The notes: generated by a model not told the origin, from the letters alone. A stretch of DNA of 64,000 nucleotides from Paractinoplanes ferrugineus (GCF_016862195.1 NZ_BOMM01000047.1:124001-188000); one strand, 5' to 3'. Counted from the first letter of the stretch, positions 7,909-16,977 are shown. Made by a program: numbers and translations.

Positions 7909-8936
7909 CCATGACCAACTTCTCCGTTCCCACCAGCTACGCGAGCGACAGCAACGCCGGCGCCTTCCCGCTGCACCGGCCGCGCCGGCTGCGCCGGACC
8001 CCCGCGCTGCGCCGCCTCGCCGCCGAGACCACCGTGCGACCGAGCAACCTCGTCCAGCCGCTGTTCGTGCGGGAGGGACTGACCGAACCGCGGCCCATCG
8101 CCTCGATGCCCGGCGTGCTCCAGCACACCCGCGACACCCTGCGCAAAGCGGCGGCCGAGGCGGTCGCGGCCGGCGTCGGCGGACTGATGATCTTCGGTAT
8201 CCCCCTGGTCAAGGACGGCACCGGCAGCGGCGCCTCGGACCCCGAGGGCATTCTCCAGGTCGCGCTGCGCGACGTGGTGGCCGAGGTCGGCGAGCAGACC
8301 GTCGTCATCGGCGACATCAACCTCGACGAATACACGACGCACGGCCACGTCGGCGTGCTCGGGCCGGACGGCGACGTCGACAACGACGCCAGCCTGCAAC
8401 GCTTCGCCGAAGTGGCGGTCGCCCAGGCCGACGCGGGCGCGCACGTGGTCGCACCCAGCGGCATGATGGACGGCCAGGTACGCCACATCCGCGCCGCGCT
8501 CGACCGGGCCGGGCACCAGCAGGTCGCGATCCTGGGCTACTCGGCCAAGTACGCGTCCAGCTTCTACGGCCCGTTCCGTGACGCGGTCGAGTCGTCGCTG
8601 ACCGGCGACCGCAAGTCCTACCAGCAGAACCCGGCCAACCTGCGGGAGTCGCTGCGCGAGGTCGCGCTCGACCTGACCGAGGGCGCGGACATGGTGATGG
8701 TCAAACCCGCCTCGTACTACCTGGACATCGTGCGGCTGCTCGCCGACGCCGTCGACGTGCCGGTCTCCGCCTACCAGGTGTCCGGCGAGTACGCGATGGT
8801 CGAGGCCGCGGCGAAGCAGGGCTGGATCGACCGGGACAGCGCCGTGGTGGAGAGCCTCACCTGCCTGTACCGGGCCGGAGCCACGGTCCTGATCACCTAC
8901 TGGGCCACCGAATTCGCGGCCAAGCTGCCGCGCTGA
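7905..8936 (+). CDS. hemB: Delta-aminolevulinic acid dehydratase (porphobilinogen synthase) paralogue
   Basis: 343 residues, full length. The enzyme condenses two 5-aminolevulinates to porphobilinogen. Both Schiff-base lysines are present: Lys215 (GYSAKYASSFYGPF) and Lys267 (MVMVKPASYYLDI). The metal-binding stretch DINLDEYTTHGHVG (137-150) has Asn139, Asp141 and Val149 where zinc enzymes have three cysteines; it is also not the Asp-rich magnesium type. Metal use or even substrate may therefore differ from housekeeping HemB. It starts within an ATGA overlap with the racemase homologue; a second ATG lies two codons on. The adjacent hemA and hemL would supply its substrate. Confidence 0.9.
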   Translation: MTMTNFSVPTSYASDSNAGAFPLHRPRRLRRTPALRRLAAETTVRPSNLVQPLFVREGLTEPRPIASMPGVLQHTRDTLRKAAAEAVAAGVGGLMIFGIPLVKDGTGSGASDPEGILQVALRDVVAEVGEQTVVIGDINLDEYTTHGHVGVLGPDGDVDNDASLQRFAEVAVAQADAGAHVVAPSGMMDGQVRHIRAALDRAGHQQVAILGYSAKYASSFYGPFRDAVESSLTGDRKSYQQNPANLRESLREVALDLTEGADMVMVKPASYYLDIVRLLADAVDVPVSAYQVSGEYAMVEAAAKQGWIDRDSAVVESLTCLYRAGATVLITYWATEFAAKLPR

Positions 8937-8959
8937 CCGACCAGCGGACGGAACCTGTG

Positions 8960-10276
8960 ATGTCGCTACCTGCGAATCAAGCCCACCTGGTCGTCGTCGG
9001 CCTCAGCCACGCGACCGCCCCCGTCGACCTTCTCGAACGGGTCAGCCTGCCCGACGAGAACGCCACCGCCCTGATCCAGCGCGTCCGCACCGAGGCCGAC
9101 GCCGACGGCGCCATGCTGCTGTCCACCTGCGGCCGGACCGAGCTCTACGCCGAGCTCAGTCCCGGCTCGACGGCCGCCGACCGGCTCCCCGGCCTGCTGG
9201 CCGACCTGAGCGGCCAGCGCCTCGAGACGCTCCGCCCGCATCTCTACGTCCACACCGCCGAGCAGGCCGTACGGCACCTGTTCACGGTCACGTCCGGCCT
9301 GGACTCGGTCGTCATCGGCGAGGATCAGATCCTCGGCCAGGTCAAGGACGCCCTGCAACGGGCGCAGCAACTCGACGCCTCGGGGCAGGCCCTGCACCGC
9401 ATGGTGCAGAGCGCACTGCAGACCGGCAAGCACGTCCGCACCAGCACAGGCCTGAACAAGGCCGGCCGCGACCTGGCCACCGCCGGGATCGACCGGTTCG
9501 AACGGCACGTCGGCTCGCTGGCCGGCCGGCACGCGCTGATCGTCGGGGCCGGCTCGATGGCCGCCGTCGTCGCGGCCGCCCTGCGCCGCGCCGGGGTCGA
9601 ACGCTTCGACGTGGCCAACCGCACGCCCGAACGCGCCCAGCACCTGGCCGACACCGCCGGCGGACGCGGCGGCACACTGCAGGACATCCCGCGCCTGCTC
9701 GCGGCCGCGGACGTCGTCGTGACCTGCGCCGGCGGCACCGACATCGTGCTCGACGCCGCGACCGTACGGCGGGTGATGGCCGGCCGCCCGGACCGGACAC
9801 TGTTCGTCCTCGACCTCGCGTTGCCGCGCAATGTCGAGGCCGGCGTGGCCGCGATAGCGGGAGTGCGCTTCGTCGATCTCGACGCGCTGGCCTCCGGCGA
9901 GCCCGGTCCCGCGCCGTCGGACGACGTCCGGGCCGCCACCGACCTCGTCACCACCGCGGTCGACGAGTTCATGGCCGGCCAGCGGATCGCCCGGGTCGGC
10001 CCGGTCCTGGCGGCCATGCACAGTTCGGCCCGTACGGCCCTGACCGCGGAGCTGACCCGGCTGGTGCACCGCGTGCCGAGCCTCGACGAGCAGGCCCACG
10101 ACGAGATCGCCCGAGCCCTGCGCCGCGTCGTCGACAAGTTGCTGCACCAGCCGAGCGTGCGCGCCCGGCACCTGGCCGCGCTCCCGCACGGCGACGTCTA
10201 CCTCGGCGTGCTCGGCGAACTGTTCGCGCCGGCCGACACCGCCGACACCGTCGACAAGAGCGAGGTACTGGTATGA
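8960..10276 (+). CDS. hemA: Glutamyl-tRNA reductase
   Basis: 438 residues; a GTG codon directly before the ATG is an alternative start, and GGACGGA serves as ribosome site. It makes glutamate-1-semialdehyde from glutamyl-tRNA with NADPH, the first step of the C5 route. Visible are the N-terminal catalytic domain with nucleophile Cys57 in LLSTCGRTE (Gly follows where Asn is usual), GEDQILGQVKDAL, the NADPH domain with HALIVGAGSMAAVVA (about 190), and the C-terminal dimerisation helices. Placed 23 bases after hemB and coupled by ATGA to the acyl-CoA synthetase gene. No hemC or hemD follows, unlike the usual heme operon. Confidence 0.93.
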   Translation: MSLPANQAHLVVVGLSHATAPVDLLERVSLPDENATALIQRVRTEADADGAMLLSTCGRTELYAELSPGSTAADRLPGLLADLSGQRLETLRPHLYVHTAEQAVRHLFTVTSGLDSVVIGEDQILGQVKDALQRAQQLDASGQALHRMVQSALQTGKHVRTSTGLNKAGRDLATAGIDRFERHVGSLAGRHALIVGAGSMAAVVAAALRRAGVERFDVANRTPERAQHLADTAGGRGGTLQDIPRLLAAADVVVTCAGGTDIVLDAATVRRVMAGRPDRTLFVLDLALPRNVEAGVAAIAGVRFVDLDALASGEPGPAPSDDVRAATDLVTTAVDEFMAGQRIARVGPVLAAMHSSARTALTAELTRLVHRVPSLDEQAHDEIARALRRVVDKLLHQPSVRARHLAALPHGDVYLGVLGELFAPADTADTVDKSEVLV

Positions 10277-12330
10277 ACGACCTGTCCGCCCTGTGGAACG
10301 CGTCCTCGGTGGCCGTGGTCGGTGCCACCGAACGGCCCGGCGCACTGGGCCGCAAGCCGGTCGACTACCTGCAGCGCTACGGCTACGCGGGCCGCATCCT
10401 GCCGATCAACCCGAAGTCGCCGACGATCCTCGGGCTCGACGCCTACCCCAATGTGCGGGCGGCGCCCGGGCCCGTCGACCTGGCCCTGATCATGGTGGGG
10501 GCCGAACGGGTGCCCGACGCGGTGGCCGACTGCGCCGCCGCGGGCGTGCCGGTCGCGATCATCGCGTCGTCCGGCTTCGCCGAGACCGGCCCCGAGGGTG
10601 CCGCCCTGCAGGCCGAGGTGGTCGCCCGGGCCAGAGCCGGCGGGGTCCGCCTGATCGGGCCCAACTGCATCGGCGCGGTCGGCTTCCACCACCGCGTGCT
10701 GGCCACGTTCAGCCCCCTGTTCATGGCCGAGTCGGTGCCGTTCGAGCCCGGTGGCCTGGCCGTGGTCAGCCAGAGCGGCGCGCTCGGCTTCGGGGTGGCC
10801 AGCCTCGGTCTCGAACGCGGCCTGCGTCCCGGCTGGGTGGTGAGCACCGGCAACGACGCCGACGTCACCGCCGTCGAGGTGCTGCGGGCGCTCGCCGCCG
10901 AACCGGACTGCACCGGCCTGCTCGCCTATCTGGAGACGGTGCCGGACGCGGACGCCCTGCGCGAGCTGGCCGCCGCCGGCAAACCCGTGGCGCTGCTCAA
11001 GTCCGGTCGCAGCGCCGCGGGCAGCCGAGCCGCCGCCTCGCACACCGGCGCGCTCGCCACCGACGACCGGGTGCTCGACGGTGCCCTGCGCCAGTACGGC
11101 ATCTTCCGCGCCCACGACGTCGACGAACTGCTCGACGCCGGCCGCGCGTTCAGCGGGCCGCACCGCCCGCGCGGCCGCCGCATCGCGGTGGTCACCACCT
11201 CGGGTGGTTCCGGCATCCTGGCCGCCGACGCCATCGCCGAGCAGGCCCTGGAACTGGCGCCGCTGGGCGAGGCCACCCGCGCCGAACTGGCCGGGATCGT
11301 GCCGGCGTTCGGGTCGGCGGAGAACCCGGTCGACATCACCGCCACCGTGCTGAGCGACCCGAGCCTGCTGGACCGCTCGCTCGACGCGGTCGCTCGCGAC
11401 GACACCGTCGACCTGATCATCGGCTGCTTCTGCGTGATGGCCGGCGCCGACGTCGACAAGGCCGTCACCAGCTTCGGCCGGGTCGCCACCGAGTACGGCA
11501 AGCCGGTGCTGGTCGCGCGGACCGGGGCGGACTTCCTCGCGCCGGACGCGGCCGACCAGTTGCGCGCGGCGGGCCTGCCGGAGTTCCCCTCCCCCGGCCG
11601 GGCCGTGCGGGCGGCGGCCGCCCTCGCGCTCACCGGGTCCGGCGCGGGCCGCCGCCCACCGGCGGCCGTGGACCCGTACGCCGTGGCGCAGCCCGCCGCC
11701 GACGCCGACGAGCCGCGGCTCAAATCGCTGCTCGCCGCGGCCGGGGTTCCCGTGCCGGCCGGCCGGGTGGTGGCGGACGCCGCGGCGGCAGGCCAGGCTG
11801 TCGCCGGGTTCGGTGGCACGGCCGTGCTCAAGGCGGTCGTGCCCGGCCTGTTGCACAAGACCGAGGCCGACGGGGTCGCCCTCGGCGTCGGCACCGAGCA
11901 GGCCGCCTGGGTCTTCGCCCGGCTCGCCGGGCTGGGCGGCGACGTCCTGGTCGAGCAGCAGGCACCCGACGGAGCCGAAATGATCGTCGGCGTGCGGTCC
12001 ACGCCGCTCGGCAACGTGCTCACCGTCGGGCTCGGCGGGATCTTCGCCGAGGCACTGGACGACGTCGCCTGCCGGCTGCTGCCGCTGCGCACCGGCGACG
12101 CCGCCGAGATGCTCGACGAACTGCGCGGGGCGCGCGTGCTCGACGGTGTGCGCGGGCGAGCGCCCGGCGATCGCGCGGCGCTCGCCGATCTGCTCGACAC
12201 GCTGTCCGCGTTGACGGCCGGGTGGCGCGGCTTCGAACTCGATCTCAACCCGATTCGGGTGCTGCCCGAGGGCGTTCTCGTGCTGGACGCGGCTTATACG
12301 CGTACGAAAGAAAGTGGGGCCGACGCATGA
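10273..12330 (+). CDS. ADP-forming acyl-CoA synthetase (acetate-CoA ligase type)
   Basis: 685 residues: a CoA-binding Rossmann domain (1-130, SVAVVGATERPGALG), succinyl-CoA-ligase-like flavodoxin domains (about 140-460) with the phosphohistidine His257 in AAASHTGALA, and a C-terminal ATP-grasp domain (about 475-685). The single-chain fused form is known for acetate and other acyl-CoA ligases and works through a phosphohistidine, giving ADP and phosphate, not AMP. Its place between hemA and hemL, with ATGA overlaps at both ends, implies a pathway acid that is activated as CoA thioester. The acid is not identifiable from sequence. Confidence 0.88.
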   Translation: MNDLSALWNASSVAVVGATERPGALGRKPVDYLQRYGYAGRILPINPKSPTILGLDAYPNVRAAPGPVDLALIMVGAERVPDAVADCAAAGVPVAIIASSGFAETGPEGAALQAEVVARARAGGVRLIGPNCIGAVGFHHRVLATFSPLFMAESVPFEPGGLAVVSQSGALGFGVASLGLERGLRPGWVVSTGNDADVTAVEVLRALAAEPDCTGLLAYLETVPDADALRELAAAGKPVALLKSGRSAAGSRAAASHTGALATDDRVLDGALRQYGIFRAHDVDELLDAGRAFSGPHRPRGRRIAVVTTSGGSGILAADAIAEQALELAPLGEATRAELAGIVPAFGSAENPVDITATVLSDPSLLDRSLDAVARDDTVDLIIGCFCVMAGADVDKAVTSFGRVATEYGKPVLVARTGADFLAPDAADQLRAAGLPEFPSPGRAVRAAAALALTGSGAGRRPPAAVDPYAVAQPAADADEPRLKSLLAAAGVPVPAGRVVADAAAAGQAVAGFGGTAVLKAVVPGLLHKTEADGVALGVGTEQAAWVFARLAGLGGDVLVEQQAPDGAEMIVGVRSTPLGNVLTVGLGGIFAEALDDVACRLLPLRTGDAAEMLDELRGARVLDGVRGRAPGDRAALADLLDTLSALTAGWRGFELDLNPIRVLPEGVLVLDAAYTRTKESGADA

Positions 12331-13649
12331 CCACCGCAACCGTGACCCGTTCGCAGGAGCTCTTCGACCGGGCGCGCGCCGTCGTTCCCGGCGGCGTCAA
12401 TTCACCGGTACGCGCGTTCGGCGCGGTCGGCGGCACACCGACGTTCATGTCCTCGGGCGACGGGGCCTGGCTGACCGACGCCGACGGGCGCCGCTACCTC
12501 GACCTGGTCTGCTCGTGGGGACCGCTGATCCTGGGCCACCGGCACCCGGCGGTGACCGAGGCCGTCCTGGCCGCGGTGCGGCAGGGCACGTCGTTCGGCA
12601 CCCCCACCGAGGGTGAGGTGACCCTCGCCGAGGAGATCACGCGGCGGGTGGCACCGGTGGAGATGGTCCGCCTGGTCTCCTCGGGCACCGAGGCGACCAT
12701 GTCGGCGATCCGGCTGGCCCGCGGTTTCACCGGCCGCCGCAAGATCGTCAAGTTCGCCGGTTGCTACCACGGGCATGTGGATGCGCTCCTGGTACAGGCC
12801 GGCTCGGGAATCGCCACGCTCGCCCTGCCGGACAGCCCCGGAGTCACCGGCGCCACCGCCGAGGACACGATCGTGCTGCCCTACAACGACCTCGCCGCCG
12901 TGGCCGCGACGTTCGCCGCCGCCGGGGACGAGATCGCCGCCGTCATCACCGAAGCGGCGCCGGGCAACATGGGCGTGGTGCCACCGGCGCCGGGCTTCAA
13001 CGCCGGCGTGCGCGAGCTGTGCACCCGGCACGGCGCTCTGCTGATCTCCGACGAGGTGATGACCGGATTCCGCGCCGCCGCGGCCGGGCACTGGGAACTC
13101 GACGGCGCCGTCGAAGGATGGCAGCCGGACCTGCTGACCTTCGGCAAGGTCATGGGAGGCGGCTTTCCCGCCGCCGCGTTCGGCGGACGCGCCGACGTGA
13201 TGGCGCGGCTGGCTCCCGACGGGCCCGTCTACCAGGCGGGCACCCTCTCGGGCAACCCGGTCGCGACCGCCGCCGGGCTCGCCACCCTCCAAGCGTGCAC
13301 GCCGCAGGTGTACGCGCACCTGAATCGGACCGCCGACGCCGTCGGGAACCTGGTCACGGCGGCCTTGACGGCGCACGGGGTCGCCCACCGCGTGCAGCGG
13401 GCCGGCACCCTGTTCTCGGTCTTCTTCACCGACGCGCCGGTCACCGATTACGCGGCCGCCCGGGCCACCGAGACGTTCCGCTACCCGCCGTTCTTCCACA
13501 CCCTGCTCGATCGGGGCGTCTATCTGCCACCGTCGCCCTTCGAGTCCTGGTTCGTCTCGGCCGCCCACGACGACAAGGCCCTCGATCTGCTGGCGTCGGC
13601 GCTCCCCGCCGCCGCCCGCGCCGCGGCAGCGGCTGGTGATCACTCGTGA
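12327..13649 (+). CDS. hemL: Glutamate-1-semialdehyde 2,1-aminomutase
   Basis: 440 residues, full length. The PLP enzyme moves the amino group of glutamate-1-semialdehyde to give 5-aminolevulinate. Family blocks are intact: VVPGGVNSPVRAF, SSGTEATMSAIRLARG, GCYHGHVDALL and the PLP lysine Lys274 in TFGKVMGGGFPAAAFGG. The start overlaps the preceding stop (ATGA), and its end overlaps the Ohr gene (GTGA). The frame is open far upstream inside the synthetase gene, but only the part from this ATG resembles a protein family. Together with HemA it makes aminolevulinate inside the operon. Confidence 0.93.
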   Translation: MTTATVTRSQELFDRARAVVPGGVNSPVRAFGAVGGTPTFMSSGDGAWLTDADGRRYLDLVCSWGPLILGHRHPAVTEAVLAAVRQGTSFGTPTEGEVTLAEEITRRVAPVEMVRLVSSGTEATMSAIRLARGFTGRRKIVKFAGCYHGHVDALLVQAGSGIATLALPDSPGVTGATAEDTIVLPYNDLAAVAATFAAAGDEIAAVITEAAPGNMGVVPPAPGFNAGVRELCTRHGALLISDEVMTGFRAAAAGHWELDGAVEGWQPDLLTFGKVMGGGFPAAAFGGRADVMARLAPDGPVYQAGTLSGNPVATAAGLATLQACTPQVYAHLNRTADAVGNLVTAALTAHGVAHRVQRAGTLFSVFFTDAPVTDYAAARATETFRYPPFFHTLLDRGVYLPPSPFESWFVSAAHDDKALDLLASALPAAARAAAAAGDHS

Positions 13650-14059
13650 CCACCGTCTACACCGCCGAGGTCGTGTCGGACGGGGACGGCCGCAACGGGA
13701 TCGTGCACAGCGACGACGGCCGGCTGGACCTGAAACTGACCGCGCCCGGGGCGCCCGGCGGCACCAACCCGGAGCAGCTCTTCGCCGCCGGCTACGCCGC
13801 CTGCTTCCACAGTGCGCTGCGTCTGAGCGCGCGCGAGGCCGGCATCACGCTGCCGGACAGCCGCGTGCACGCCACCGTCCGGCTGCTTCGCGGTGATGAC
13901 GGATATCGGCTCGCGGCGGAGCTTGTCGCCGAGCTGCCCGGCACCCCCACCGAAGTGGCCGACCGGCTCGTGCAGCAGGCGCACGGCCGTTGCCCGTACT
14001 CCCGCGCCGTGGCCGGCAACATCGAGGTCATCGTCCGGCAGGAAGGCCCGGCACGCTGA
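13646..14059 (+). CDS. OsmC/Ohr-family peroxide reductase
   Basis: 137 residues, the normal size of the organic hydroperoxide resistance group. The two redox cysteines are in place: Cys53 (GYAACFHSAL) and Cys116 (HGRCPYSRA); the NPEQLFAAGYAAC block is diagnostic. Ohr enzymes reduce organic peroxides in the cytoplasm using lipoylated partners. Last gene of the operon, coupled by GTGA to hemL. It may protect against peroxides from the flavin monooxygenase or act on a pathway peroxide; the latter is speculation. Confidence 0.87.
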   Translation: MTTVYTAEVVSDGDGRNGIVHSDDGRLDLKLTAPGAPGGTNPEQLFAAGYAACFHSALRLSAREAGITLPDSRVHATVRLLRGDDGYRLAAELVAELPGTPTEVADRLVQQAHGRCPYSRAVAGNIEVIVRQEGPAR

Positions 14060-14125
14060 CCGCGAGGGCCGGCGGCGCGATGTGCTGGGCTGCCGGTGCG
14101 GCGGGCGGCTTGAGGTGCCGGCGGC

Positions 14126-14163
14126 GACCGCCTGACGGACCGGTGGCGGTCCGTCAGGCGGTC
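14126..14163. terminator. Strong bidirectional hairpin terminator
   Basis: A 17-base perfect inverted repeat (14126-14142 with 14147-14163) around a GTGG loop. It sits between two convergent genes, 67 bases after the Ohr gene and 10 bases after the minus-strand secreted protein, so it can end transcription in both directions. No T-tract, as is common in actinomycetes. Confidence 0.8.
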
Positions 14164-14172
14164 GGGGCTGGA

Positions 14173-14610
14173 TCAGAAGTACGCCGTCTTGGTCTTCGAG
14201 TAGGTCGTGTACTGGTTGCCCGGGTAGAAGGTGGATCCGGACACGGTGACCTGAACGTTGTTGAACCCGTAGCTGGAGACGAGGTCGCCGGTGAACGTCT
14301 CGCAGTTCTGATAGCTCACGGTGTGGGCGGCGGTGGCGGTTCCGCCCTGGAGAACCACGCGCGCCGTCGGATAGGTGCTCTGCCCGCAGAGTGTCACCGA
14401 GTAGCTTGCCTGGGTGCTTCCCGCCGTTCCGGTCACGGTGCCGGTTGCGGTGCCCAGGGACTGGCTGTCGTTGTAGCCGCCTTTGACCGAGACGGTGAAC
14501 GAGGCGGTGGCCGCCTGGGCGCCGGCCGCGGGGAGGGTGGCCACCAGGGCCACGCCGGCGGCGCCCGCCGCCACCAGGCGGACGAAGCGGGAGGAACGGA
14601 TCTGCGGCAT
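14173..14610 (-). CDS. Small secreted protein of unknown function
   Basis: 145 residues. The ATG at 14610 has GGAG six bases upstream; another ATG 15 bases earlier lacks a ribosome site. A signal peptide (basic MPQIRSSRFVR, hydrophobic stretch, cleavage near AGAQA about residue 30) precedes a Thr/Ser/Gly-rich beta-type domain with two cysteines (LCGQS, QNCET) that may form one disulfide. I do not recognise a named family. It is likely exported by the Sec route. Convergent with the hem-type operon, sharing its hairpin terminator. Confidence 0.72.
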   Translation of the reverse strand: MPQIRSSRFVRLVAAGAAGVALVATLPAAGAQAATASFTVSVKGGYNDSQSLGTATGTVTGTAGSTQASYSVTLCGQSTYPTARVVLQGGTATAAHTVSYQNCETFTGDLVSSYGFNNVQVTVSGSTFYPGNQYTTYSKTKTAYF

Positions 14611-15700
14611 ACCTACTCCAGACATGAGGACGGACGTGCGATCACCACGGGTAGTCGATCGCAAACCCGATGTTAGGCCGACTGAAACTCGGAAAGCACG
14701 GGCCGACACCGAGACTTTCCGATGGACGAACAACGCACGACTGCATTGTCGTACCTCAATGTCGTGATTTACACGAATCGTGCTGAATGCATAGCGTCGC
14801 TTTGGGTCGCCGTGCGGTTAGGTGAACTGCCGAACAGCGACACAAGCCTTGCAAAGCCGCATTTAGCACAAGGGGCCATCAGTTCAAATCCGTCAGTCCG
14901 GCAAATTGACGGCGACCTGCGCAAATACAGTTCACCGTTGATGGGGGTCACGCGCGTCGACGGCGGAAAGATCAGGCTGTCGAAGTCGACGATCGGCCGG
15001 ACCCGGCGCGACTTCGGCCCAACCCCACCGCGCCGAGACGTTCGAGCTGTCCACCGACCGCCGGCGCTCATTGCCGCGCCGCCCTCGGCCAGATCGCGCA
15101 TCCGTCCTCGCCGCCGCCGGCGCACGGATCATTGCGGGCAACGCCATGGGGCCTGCCTCGAACGCCGTGTCCATCCGCGACAACGTCCCGGTCGGTGGTT
15201 CGCCGGCCGGCACGGAGCGGACTCTTGCCGGTTACTTCCTCGTCGAGGCCTCGGATCTGGACCATGCGGTCTGGATAGGTCGCCTGGTTCCCGTCAACGA
15301 CGGAGGGGTCGAGGTCCGGCCGGTCGTCACATCCTGACACGGCGCGGTGCGCAACCGGACCTCTGTCGCGGGGCCCCGATCGCGGCGATGCCGAGGTCCA
15401 CCAACCGGACACCGATCCGAAACCGCCCGCCGTCCGGCTCCCGTAAAGATCAGCCGGATCCGGCGACAGCTCAGGGACGCCTACAGTCCTGAAGCCGGAG
15501 TCGACGGGCTGCCCCGGAAGCTCGAAAGAATGTCCCTCGAATTGGACTTTTCTACTCCAGTCTCGGCGTGATGTCCGCGATGGGCGACGTCGACCAGGCC
15601 GCACTTGTCAGCGTCACGCATTATCACGTACGGCTGTGCTGGATTATTCTTGAGCCCTCCGTTCTGCGGGAACGCGAAATCAGGAGATCGACGTACCTCT
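14611..15700. other. Gene-poor region with decayed sequence
   Basis: About 1.1 kb without an intact recognisable gene. The first 350 bases are clearly lower in GC than the rest of the window and carry the promoter of the small secreted protein. Open frames on both strands lack family features or normal composition. The only recognisable relic is the YCII-like fragment at 15101-15337. The remaining 360 bases up to the propeller gene show nothing I can name. Confidence 0.5.
15101..15337 (+). pseudogene. YCII/DGPF-family relic
   Basis: The C-terminal two thirds of a YCII (DGPF-type) protein can be read: AAGARIIAGNAMGP, then VSIRDNVPVGGSPAG, then LAGYFLVEASDLDHAVWIG and GGVEVRPV before the stop. 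The N-terminal YLLLIYGDE-like strand that opens these proteins is absent upstream, and the DGPF box is degraded to GGSPAG. It is therefore a truncated remnant. Interesting because the regulator at 4488-5024 also carries a YCII domain, though of a different subgroup. Confidence 0.55.
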
Positions 15701-16843
15701 CTACGGTGCATAGGCCCGCACCGCGCTCTGATCGGTGGTGAGCAGGCGCCCGCCCGCGACGACGACGTGCTGCCGGGGGGCGATGGCGAGCCCCTTGGTG
15801 GCGACCGGTCTGCCGTCGGTGGCGGAAAGGACGGCCACGGCTCCGGTCCCGGTTGTCACATAGAGCAGGCCCCCGGCACGTACGGGCATGGCGGGTGCGT
15901 TCAGAGCCCGGCTCCAGACCAGCCGCCCGGTCCTCGCGTCGTACGTGTTGACCCGCTGCACCGAGGCGACGTAGACCCGCCGCCCGTCGGTGGCCAGGTC
16001 GCCGGCCTCCTTCGCGACCTGCCAGAGGGTCCGCCCGTCGACGGCCGAGCGGGCGCAGAGACCGCCGCCGTCGCCGATGTAGAAGACGGCCGGCTCGGCG
16101 GCGTACGCGGTGATCGCCTGATCGGTGCCCCAGACCGGCGCACCGGTGGTGATCCGGGACGCCCAGGTTTCGGCGCTGCCGGTGCTGCGCCGCAACAGGA
16201 TCAGCCCGCCGGCCGAGACCGGGCCGGCGAGCGACTCGTTCCGGTGGGTCCAGAGTGGCTTGCCGTCGGTCAGGCGGTACGCGACGGTGCCGCGCCGGGC
16301 GTCGTCACACGTGGCGCAGGCGCCGGAGACGACGACGGTGCTCGCGTCGGCGACGACCGCGTCCAGTGTCCACGGGCCGGTGCGCTGCCAGCGCCGTGCA
16401 CCGGTCGCGGCGTCCAGCGCGATCAGGGTGCCGTCGTAGTCGCTGCTCGACCCGCATTTCGTGCCGGCCACGAGGACCAGCCCACCGGCGACCAGCGGGC
16501 CGGCGCTGACCTGGCTGAACCCGGTCTGCCGCCACAGCGGTTTCCCGGTCGCGGCCTGGTAGGCGCCCACTCCCCCGCCGTCGCGCAGGAAGATCCGGTC
16601 GCCGACCACTCGGGGGGCGATCGGGTCGGCGCCGCAGCCGGGCCGGCCGAGCGCGGGCCGTACGGTCCAGCGCAGCGCGAGCCGGCCGATCGAGGAGGCG
16701 TTGACCACCGATTCGGCCGGGTTGTAGCGGGTGTTGCCCGGCCCGTAGCCGTCCTGTCCCCAGGCCGCGGGCGGTGGCCCGGCCACAGCGGCACCAGGCA
16801 CCAACATGGCCAGTGATAGCGCAATAAGACCGACTTTTCGCAT
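15701..16843 (-). CDS. Secreted PQQ-like beta-propeller protein
   Basis: 380 residues. Signal peptide (MRKVGLIALSLAMLVPGAAVAG), then repeated blades of the form L-x-A-L-D-A-A-T-G-x-x-x-W (GTLIALDAATGARRWQ, GTVAYRLTDGKPLWTH, VNTYDARTGRLVWSR). This is the PQQ/quinoprotein repeat of BamB-like and dehydrogenase-like propellers. No catalytic Asp/Glu-Ca set of alcohol dehydrogenases is evident, so a binding role outside the membrane is more likely. Cysteines near residues 70, 130 and 170-200 may form disulfides. Divergent from the glycosidase-like gene. Confidence 0.8.
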   Translation of the reverse strand: MRKVGLIALSLAMLVPGAAVAGPPPAAWGQDGYGPGNTRYNPAESVVNASSIGRLALRWTVRPALGRPGCGADPIAPRVVGDRIFLRDGGGVGAYQAATGKPLWRQTGFSQVSAGPLVAGGLVLVAGTKCGSSSDYDGTLIALDAATGARRWQRTGPWTLDAVVADASTVVVSGACATCDDARRGTVAYRLTDGKPLWTHRNESLAGPVSAGGLILLRRSTGSAETWASRITTGAPVWGTDQAITAYAAEPAVFYIGDGGGLCARSAVDGRTLWQVAKEAGDLATDGRRVYVASVQRVNTYDARTGRLVWSRALNAPAMPVRAGGLLYVTTGTGAVAVLSATDGRPVATKGLAIAPRQHVVVAGGRLLTTDQSAVRAYAP

Positions 16844-16977
16844 GTGTGCATGATGGGTGGCCAGGACCGGGGTACGCGGGTGACGACACGGCGATGCCCC
16901 TAAAGCCGTACATAGCGGCGCGGATACCCCTCTATCGGGACCACGGTGGTGTCAAATCTGATCCGGAGGTGGTTCCC

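Noticed and set aside
10293..12326. Open frame upstream of and continuous with hemL
   Set aside because: Arg-rich shadow of the acyl-CoA synthetase gene; similarity to HemL starts exactly at the ATG in the ATGA overlap.
7905..13649. Reading hemB, hemA and hemL as the ordinary heme operon
   Set aside because: hemC and hemD are missing, the metal site of HemB is altered, and the genes are interleaved with unrelated enzymes. Not fully excluded without the rest of the genome.
14880..14905. TTCAAATCC-like sequence resembling a tRNA T-arm
   Set aside because: The flanking bases do not form a five-pair stem, and no acceptor, D or anticodon arm can be folded around it.
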